Assembly (NCBI GenBank): GCA_030220185.1
Contig: JASPKZ010003441.1
Location: 496,001 to 560,000 of the forward strand
Reading direction: 5' to 3'
Origin: Diploptera punctata
Lineage: Eukaryota > Arthropoda > Insecta > Blattodea > Blaberidae
Length of the DNA: 64,000 nucleotides
Shown: piece by piece, positions 59,049-64,000 of the stretch
Numbering within the stretch: the stretch's first letter is position 1
Layout of the letters: the number at the start of each line of letters is the position of its first letter
Translations under genes and position numbers: made by a program
Notes under the pieces: generated by a model
What the model saw: only the letters and a program-made list of their open reading frames with translations
What the model was told of the DNA's origin: nothing
The model's database searches: none

Positions 59049-59123
59049 AATAAATTCTATAGTTACAATTGCTTTGCTCTTTGTAACATGATGCTTTCAC
59101 TGTTTATAAGATAAGGAAGACAC

Positions 59124-59129
59124 AATAAA
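59124..59129 (+). terminator. Poly-A signal AATAAA
   Basis: AATAAA 75 bases past the stop codon, the likely cleavage signal for the CREB3-like mRNA. A second AATAAA directly overlaps the end of the stop region at 59049 and is probably too close. Confidence 0.55.
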
Positions 59130-59440
59130 TATTTGTTTTAAAAACAGTTGAAACATGGTAGGGCAAATCATGTAAATAATATATTTATCTGTAAAGATAT
59201 CAGTGGAATTTGATGGGGTTCAAAGAACATATAGGTTAATGATTAATGGAATAATATGTTAAATGAAAATATCACCATATTATGAAGAGGGTGTGTTTAT
59301 TTTTAATAAAGTAAGGAATCAGTAGTCATAGCAGAGTGGTTTTAACAATGATAATGTAAATGATATCTTATCTAAGTGTACTTTGAATTTTTTATGGCAG
59401 AATGGATGTCTGGTAAGGAACACAACTAAAGAGAAACATT
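59130..59440. other. Downstream of the gene, nothing recognised
   Basis: AT-rich, no repeat or gene recognised. Confidence 0.4.
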
Positions 59441-59442
59441 TC

Positions 59443-59514
59443 TGCCTAAGGTAGGAATTGAACCCAAGTCCCCCTGCTTTATGCACTGGTATTCCACCTT
59501 TGATCTACTTAGGC
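59443..59514 (-). tRNA. tRNA-like element with perfect acceptor stem
   Basis: Minus strand GCCTAAG/CTTAGGC pairs fully; the B-box GGGTTCAATTCC is near consensus; the D- and anticodon arms are weak. Flanks are GAGAAACATTT / AAATTTCTCTC, the inverted flanks of the class. Confidence 0.55.
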
Positions 59515-59663
59515 AATTTCAGGACCAAGCACAAATTTCTCTCTTTAATCCCTGCATTCCTGGACATTGTGATGGGATTTATACTGTGCTATAAGCTAAC
59601 AACAAATGTAATATGGAATTTAATATACACAGACAAGCTTATATTTGAAGAGAAAAATTATAC

Positions 59664-59735
59664 GCTCAGACTGGAGTTTGAACCCAGGACTTTTTGCATT
59701 CTAGGTGAATGCTCTACCAATTGAGCTATCTGAGA
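59664..59735 (-). tRNA. tRNA-like element
   Basis: Minus strand TCTCAGATAGCTCAATTGGT, GAGCATTCACCTAGAATGCA and GGGTTCAAACTCCAGTCTGA. A- and B-boxes present; cloverleaf imperfect. Confidence 0.65.
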
Positions 59736-59774
59736 AACTCCAATCTCAAGAAAAATTTGCATTTCGATTGGAGT

Positions 59775-59846
59775 TTCTCAGAGAGCTCAGTTGGTAGAGC
59801 ATTCATCTGGAGGTGTAAGGTCCTGGGTTCAAACCCCAGTCTGAGC
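59775..59846 (+). tRNA. tRNA-like element
   Basis: TCTCAGAGAGCTCAGTTGGT, then GAGCATTCATCTGGAGGTGT and T-arm CTGGGTTCAAACCCCAG (perfect). The anticodon stem is decayed. Confidence 0.65.
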
Positions 59847-59974
59847 ATATAATTTTTCTCTTCAAATATAATTTATCCATTATTGGGATGTATGAAATGA
59901 ATAATAAAAACCTCATAATGTGTTTCCCAATTTTAACTTTGAATAAAAACATTGACAGATTAGCTTGTCTGTGT

Positions 59975-60095
59975 ATTAAAATTCATCGGAGAACATTTTG
60001 TTTAAACAACTCACCTCATAGGATTCATGCTTCCATGATATCGTGATTTCAAACACAGCCGTGTTCATCTTCAGCCATAACTCCGACTCTGTGTA
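59975..60095 (-). mobile_element. Penelope-like tail fragment with hammerhead
   Basis: AAAATTCATCGGAGAACATT, ACTCACCTCATAGGATTCAT and the hammerhead core match the outer arm of 51235-52700. CTGTGTAT on both sides may be the target duplication. Confidence 0.65.
60039..60074 (-). ncRNA. Hammerhead ribozyme motif
   Basis: CTGAAGA, stem II AACAC-GGCT-GTGTT, GAAA, stem III ATCACGAT, then A. All core bases intact. Confidence 0.65.
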
Positions 60096-60119
60096 TATTA
60101 ATTTCCATATTACATTCAG

Positions 60120-60515
60120 TCATTTGAGAATAAAGTTCTTAGGAAAAATATTTGGACCAAAGAGAGATGAACAGACAGATGAATGGAGACTTACACAACA
60201 GTGAACTACATGGTCTTTATAGGAAGCCAGATATAATAAGAACAATTAAGTCTCATAGACTGCGATGGGCAGACGTGGCACGAATGGAGAATGAAAGACG
60301 TACATGGAAGCTTCTTATAGGAAAACCAGAGGGAAAATGCTTAGTTGTTAGACCAAGAATGAGGTAGGAGAATAACATTAACTATGATTTGAGGAAAGTA
60401 GATTATACAAGGAATGATTGGAAAACATTAGCTCAGGATAGGGCTGTATGGAGAGCTTATGTCTGCATTGCAATGAACACATGGATTCGATAGTGCCAGT
60501 GAATTAATTAGTTAC
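60120..60515 (+). mobile_element. LINE-A 3' end, truncated
   Basis: [20 protein letters not shown] (one base off), [40 protein letters not shown], then [17 protein letters not shown] and MNTWIR with stop and GTGCCAGTGAATTAATTAG. Frame broken near 60145 and at 60366. Confidence 0.85.
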
Positions 60516-60529
60516 TACGTTCCATTATC

Positions 60530-60870
60530 AGCTTTGATAGTATAGGGGTTAAGTTTCTTGCATCTGGTCCTGAAGATTGCAGGTTAAAACCTGGCCAGGG
60601 TTGATGGATATTTTAAAATAGAAAAATTCAAGGAACAAGTTCTCCAGAAGGAACTTTAGGCAGTGGATTCTGAGCATGATGAAGATTTTCAGACTTGTAA
60701 AAAGAAGCTCAAGCCTAAATTAGAGCCTATGAGCAACTCTTGACATCCAAATAATACTAAGTAGTTGTCCACTAGTGTCTTTTTGATATGATGAGGTTCA
60801 CTTTCTGACATCTATAGGGAAATAAACATGACATTAAGTAATTCCCACAAGGGAACATCTTTGCCCCACA
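60530..60870 (+). mobile_element. SINE-2, diverged copy
   Basis: TTGATAGTATAGGGGTTAAG, GGTTAAAACCTGGCCAGGGT, TTGATGGATATTTTAAAATA and GGAACAAGTTCTCCAGAAGG follow the SINE-2 order. Confidence 0.65.
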
Positions 60871-61149
60871 TGCAGGGTATAGATAGACAGATGTTAACTA
60901 ATCTAGTAAGTATCCCAGATAAAAAAATCAGCTTTGGAATTTAATTACAAGTACTGGAAAATCCAAGTTGGAAATTTAACAAATTAGTCATATAATTATA
61001 TTTATGTTACTGTAGCATGTGGTTTTTACATTTCTGCACAACTCTCTTTTCAGTGCATGTGCAGAACACAAGCAGATGTCAGTCACTTCTGCTTCAACAT
61101 TATCCCTTAAAATATTTATTGTGTTCAAATTATAATGAAGTCTTTATTT

Positions 61150-61250
61150 TTAAGAATTAAATGAATCGTGATTTCTTCTTACCTCATACTTCTATGTTTT
61201 TTTAAACACAGCACTGCAGTATCAGCAACCATTGTCACCATCCTCAGCTG
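61150..61250 (-). mobile_element. GAUA hairpin fragment, truncated
   Basis: GTGATTTCTTCTTACCTCAT, AACACAGCACTGCAGTATCA and CCTCAGCTG are the left arm of the 45710/56167 hairpins; the rest is lost at the SINE-1 boundary. Confidence 0.65.
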
Positions 61251-61251
61251 T

Positions 61252-61592
61252 TTTATTATCCATCCATAGTAATTCTGCCCGAAGGCAGGTCCTTCACTGC
61301 AAACATAGCATTTTCATGCTATGCTTGCAGCTTTACTAGGGAATTGTAGGTGTGGTAGCTTCCCGTTGCTTTCCACACCGGTGAAAGATGATAATGATAA
61401 GGATGATGATGATGGTGATGGCCATATGATTTCGGGGACCGTTTGGGCCTTAAAGTTTTCCTGATATTTGTTTTACAGGTGAGGAAAAACCCCGATAAAA
61501 ACCTCACCCAGGAAAACTGCCCTGACCGGGGATCGAACCCGGGCCCGCTGCGTGACAAGGCAGCACGCTACCTTGAGACCACAGCGGTGTTT
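61252..61592 (-). mobile_element. SINE-1 copy (minus)
   Basis: Minus strand CACCGCTGTGGTCTCAAGGT, CCGGGTTCGATCCCCGGTCA, GTGAGGTTTTTATCGGGGTT, CATCATCATCC, then GAAGGACCTGCCTTCGGGCA and TATGGATGGATAATA. Confidence 0.85.
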
Positions 61593-61634
61593 TATTATAA
61601 AAAGTCTTTATTTATTATACATAGGAAATAACAA

Positions 61635-62050
61635 TAAGACAGGTGAATGGAGAATACTACAAATCAGTGAACTACATGGTCTTTATAGGAAGCTAGATAT
61701 AATATGAACATTTAAGTCTTTCCCATAAGGGAAAATTTTCTATAGGATCGTAACAGGCCTCGGCCTAATACTTGGGAGAAAGAAGAAGAAGAAGTAGTCT
61801 TGTAGACTGCAATGGGCAGGACGTGACACGAATGGGGAATGAAAGATGTGCATGGAAGCTTCATGTAGGAAAACCAGAGAGAAAATGCCCAGTTGGTAGA
61901 CCAAGAATGAGGTGGGAGAATAACATTAACTATGATTTGAGGGAAGTAGATTATACAGGGAATAATTGGAAAGCATTAGCTCAGGTTAGGGATGTATGGA
62001 GAGCTTGTGTCCGTTTGGCCATAAACCTACGGGTTCCATAGTAAGTAAGT
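61635..62050 (+). mobile_element. LINE-A 3' end, interrupted by SINE-3
   Basis: The tail ([20 protein letters not shown]) stops at 61715 and resumes at 61795 (SCRLQWAGRDTNGE-like, then [40 protein letters not shown], and MNLRV end). Between them are 80 bp of SINE-3 3' end with GAAGAAGAAG. It ends TAAGTAAGT. Confidence 0.85.
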
Positions 62051-62960
62051 CACTTCTGCTTCAATATTATCCCTTAAAACATTTTATTGTTAATACAATA
62101 CTTCCCAATATTAATTTAAACATTTTTATAAGGAAGTGTGGTCGGTTCCAGCTTAGCATCTCCCACTATACCACAACTTATCAATGCTCAAGCCGTCAAC
62201 TTATATAAGCAGTATCCAACTACAGCTGCTTTGTAAAGAATTTTCCAATCTCAATTACAAGACGTTTCAGTTAAATCAGCAGATTTTTGGTATGTAGGGT
62301 CCTTACTAGTCACCCATTTTTCCAGAAAAGTTTCAAGGTACATATTGATAAGATCTCATTTATAGTTCCTTTGTAATGCATCATGCCTTGGTGTAGAGTT
62401 ACAAGACATACGCTGGTTCGAGTCCTCATGAGGAAAAAATGTTCTCATGGAATTTTGGCCAGTATGGAACTGATGCCCACTCAGCATTGTGAGGAATTTG
62501 ACTAGTTACAATAAGTAGCAGCTCCAGGTTTTGAGACAACCTACTCTTCTAACAGTTGGGGACTTAACGTACTGACCACGTGTCACTCCTAAACTGATTG
62601 TCCACCTCTGTGAATAGCATGTGTGGATATGAGGGCAGCTAAGGCCTATCGCACCAAGGAATTAGGTTTAGAAAATTAAAGACTTTCCTGTTTTAAAGCA
62701 GACATTTTCTGTATTTTATGTTGTTTCTTCTTTCTATAACGCTAAGGAATAGCCATTTGTATTCTCATAGCAAATGTATGTTCTCTCACTTTCTCTATTA
62801 TGTACACTCATGTTGTATTTAAAGATAAAAAGGTGAAGTGATCTCAATACAGGTATTAGAAGGAGGCTCATGGAATAGCAGAAGGTTAACACTCCCACAT
62901 TTATAGAAAATTGGCATAAGTTGTGAACCCTGTGTGATGGCTACCTTTATTCTCAAAACA
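62051..62960. other. Intergenic; Ser-type tRNA SINE trace at 62375-62590
   Basis: GCCTTGGTGTAGAGTTACAA, CGCTGGTTCGAGTCCTCATG and ATGTTCTCATGGAATTTTGG match the 35.4-kb Ser-type element in order and continue into the same body. The rest is unrecognised. Confidence 0.45.
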
Positions 62961-63001
62961 TTCATCAGATGGATAAATTATATTTGAAGAGAAAAATATA
63001 C

Positions 63002-63073
63002 GCTCAGACTGGGGTTTGAATCCAGGACCTTTTGCACTCGAGGCAAATGCTCTACCAACTGAGCTACCTGAGA
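63002..63073 (-). tRNA. tRNA-like element (anticodon loop CTCGAGT)
   Basis: Acceptor, D-stem GCTC/GAGC, anticodon stem TTTGC/GCAAA with a 7-base loop and U33 (formal anticodon CGA), T-stem CTGGA/CCCAG with one mismatch. The layout is canonical, but it is a Ser anticodon on a class I body. Confidence 0.65.
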
Positions 63074-63102
63074 AACTGCAAATTTGCAGTTAGATTAGAG
63101 CT

Positions 63103-63174
63103 TCTCAGGTAGCTCAGTTGGTAGATCATTCACCTAGAGTGCAAAAGGTCCTGGGTTCAAACCCCAGTCTGAGC
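63103..63174 (+). tRNA. tRNA-like element
   Basis: Partner of 63002-63073; D-stem weakened (GATC instead of GAGC), T-arm CTGGGTTCAAACCCCAG perfect. Confidence 0.65.
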
Positions 63175-63229
63175 GTATATTTTTCTCTTCAGAAATATAA
63201 TTTATTCATCAGATACTGATTTCAAATAG

Positions 63230-63356
63230 AGGCAAGTCAACTCCAAGGATCATAATGCCTCCAGATTGATCTCAATTTCAAAATCCTGATCCTATTGGGA
63301 ATCAAACCTGAGACCTTTTAGGTTCTAGGTAATTGTCTTAACCAACTATGATTCGG
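63230..63356 (-). mobile_element. tRNA-like SINE fragment
   Basis: Minus strand AGTTGGTTAAGACAATTACC and GGTCTCAGGTTTGATTCCCA are A- and B-box regions. Flanks match 16070-16200. Confidence 0.5.
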
Positions 63357-63479
63357 CATAGTCCCCATATATGTGATATAAGTAGTGTGGCTGCACTAGC
63401 TGAGATTGTTGCAAAGATCATGATTTGGAATATGAAGTGTTTGACACAGATAATATAATAAATAAAATTCGTTCTTTTC

Positions 63480-63810
63480 AAATATAATTTGTCCATTCAT
63501 TAAGGTGTTTAATAAACGAATAATATAAACATTGAAAGAAGCACTACTGGCTTTTATAAGTAATGTTTAAAATCCCAAAAAAAAAGTCTTCTCTTAACAA
63601 AAGAAGCCGCCATTGGCAAAAATCGTATAGAACGGCTCGTAGCATTTTGAGGGTTAGGGGTGGGTTAGGGGAATTTAACTATGTGTAAGAGAAAAATACG
63701 CATTTAGATTGGAGGCCTAGGTGGCTCAGATGGAAGAGCATTGACATAGAAAGTCAAAGGTCCTGGGTTCAAACCCCAGTCTAGGCGTATATTTTTCTTT
63801 TCAAATATAA
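63480..63810 (+). mobile_element. tRNA-like element with upstream body
   Basis: Order: 3' flank of a preceding unit (TTCAAATATAATTTGTCCAT), body (GAAGCACTACTGGCTTTTAT, AAGAAGCCGCCATTGGC), 5' flank GTAAGAGAAAAATACGCATT, tRNA-like at 63715-63786, 3' flank ATATTTTTCTTTTCAAATAT. Same unit organisation as the tandem arrays. Confidence 0.7.
63715..63786 (+). tRNA. tRNA-like element with complete cloverleaf (anticodon AGA)
   Basis: All stems close: acceptor GCCTAGG/TCTAGGC (one G-U), D GCTC/GAGC, anticodon TTGAC/GTCAA with loop ATAGAAA, T CTGGG/CCCAG with TTCAAAC. U33 present. The formal anticodon AGA is serine, but the 5-base variable region is class I, unlike eukaryotic serine tRNAs. No encoded CCA. 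It is the best-folded member of the mobile class. Confidence 0.7.
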
Positions 63811-63926
63811 TACATTAGTTGCCTACTAGATGTTTCTTTGAGGTCGTCAGTTAACTACTTGTCACTTGCTGATATCTGTAGGGAAATAAGCATAACTGAA
63901 ATAAATTTAAGAAAGAAAAATGAACT

Positions 63927-63996
63927 CTCGAACTAGGCCTTGAACCCTGGATCTCTGATTCTGTGCATCATTGTGATAACAATTACGCCATTTGAG
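63927..63996 (-). tRNA. tRNA-like element near the window edge
   Basis: Minus strand CTCAAATGGCGTAATTGTTA (A-box), TGCACAGAATCAGAGATCCA and GGGTTCAAGGCC (B-box). AAGAAAGAAAAATGAAC flanks it as in the 7.1-kb type. Confidence 0.5.
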
Positions 63997-64000
63997 CACT

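Larger units (their letters stand above)
46335..58659 (+). other. Intron 5 (12.3 kb), transposon-filled
   Basis: Donor GTTTGT at 46335; acceptor TATTGCCTTAG ending at 58659. Insertions are listed separately. 46340-46930, 48400-48985 and 50230-50635 show nothing recognised. Confidence 0.8.
59640..59950. mobile_element. tRNA-like pair, minus then plus, with Penelope-type tail
   Basis: Minus copy 59664-59735 and plus copy 59775-59846 meet head to head at CTCCAATCTCAAGAAAAATT / AATTTGCATTTCGATTGGAG. The right tail contains AAAACCTCATAATGTGTTTC, the motif of the hammerhead and Penelope tails. This directly links the tRNA-like and Penelope-like classes. Confidence 0.75.
62965..63210. mobile_element. 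tRNA-like pair, minus then plus
   Basis: Minus copy 63002-63073 and plus copy 63103-63174 meet at the GCAAATTTGC palindrome (63079-63088). Outer flanks TAAATTATATTTGAAGAGAA and CTCTTCAGAAATATAATTTA are inverses. This is the smallest complete head-to-head tRNA-like element here (about 230 bp). Confidence 0.75.

Noticed and set aside
63645..63672. Telomere-like GGGTTAGGGG runs
   Set aside because: Only two or three imperfect units within the body of a tRNA-like element; insect TTAGG arrays would be long and regular.

Overview
This is an AT-rich stretch of a large, repeat-laden insect genome. It has spliced introns with GT..AG ends, very low coding density, and dense non-LTR, Penelope-like, SINE and MITE sequence. 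The LINE 3' ends (an ORF tail reading like MNLRV followed by a TAAG-type tail) resemble repeats I associate with cockroach and termite genomes, so Blattodea is my best guess. That is inference, not proof.

The window holds one recognisable host gene, on the + strand, from 13368 to 59048. It is a CREB3/CREB3L3-type ER-anchored bZIP transcription factor in six coding exons (13368-13490, 13572-13976, 15366-15722, 24939-25110, 46052-46334, 58660-59048). All splice phases agree. The joined frame (about 576 codons) closes only if one missing base is allowed in exon 2 (at 13640/13641) and one in exon 5 (at 46151/46152). The 21-kb intron 4 and the 12-kb intron 5 are filled with mobile DNA. The regions 1-12.9 kb and 59.1-64 kb are intergenic repeats.

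The most interesting content is a large set of foldback insertions. At least twelve loci are bounded by direct repeats of about 12-17 bp that I read directly. Most have the same architecture, two copies head to head with 3' ends facing outward, and often a short one-sided tail containing CCTCATAnTG. The payload differs between them: Penelope-like reverse transcriptase plus GIY-YIG endonuclease (27647-31449), hammerhead-ribozyme motifs only (47697-48205, 49963-50211, 54547-54992), a hammerhead-like GAUA variant (45710-45992, 56167-56459), plain hairpins (1886-2056, 28687-28961, 49704-49881), or complete tRNA-like cloverleaves in tandem units of about 300 bp (23727-24692). The tRNA-like units recur around 7.1, 33.8-35.2, 44.9, 49.0, 57.0, 59.7 and 63.1 kb.

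Layout: 1-12.9 kb, foldback MITEs, LINE and SINE fragments, a Harbinger-like MITE and an unclassified DNA transposon. 12.9-25.1 kb, promoter and exons 1-4, with a degenerate Tigger/pogo element whose 3' end is split by the tRNA-like cluster. 25.1-46 kb, intron 4, with a nested foldback element holding two SINEs and a 3.8-kb head-to-head Penelope-like element, tRNA-like elements, a SINE with a 14-bp target duplication, DNA transposons, and a LINE with RNase H. 46-58.7 kb, exon 5 and intron 5, with Penelope-like and hammerhead elements, a second Harbinger-like copy, and a LINE endonuclease relic. 58.7-64 kb, exon 6 with a poly-A signal, then LINE tails, SINEs and paired tRNA-like elements. Repeat boundaries are approximate unless target duplications are given.
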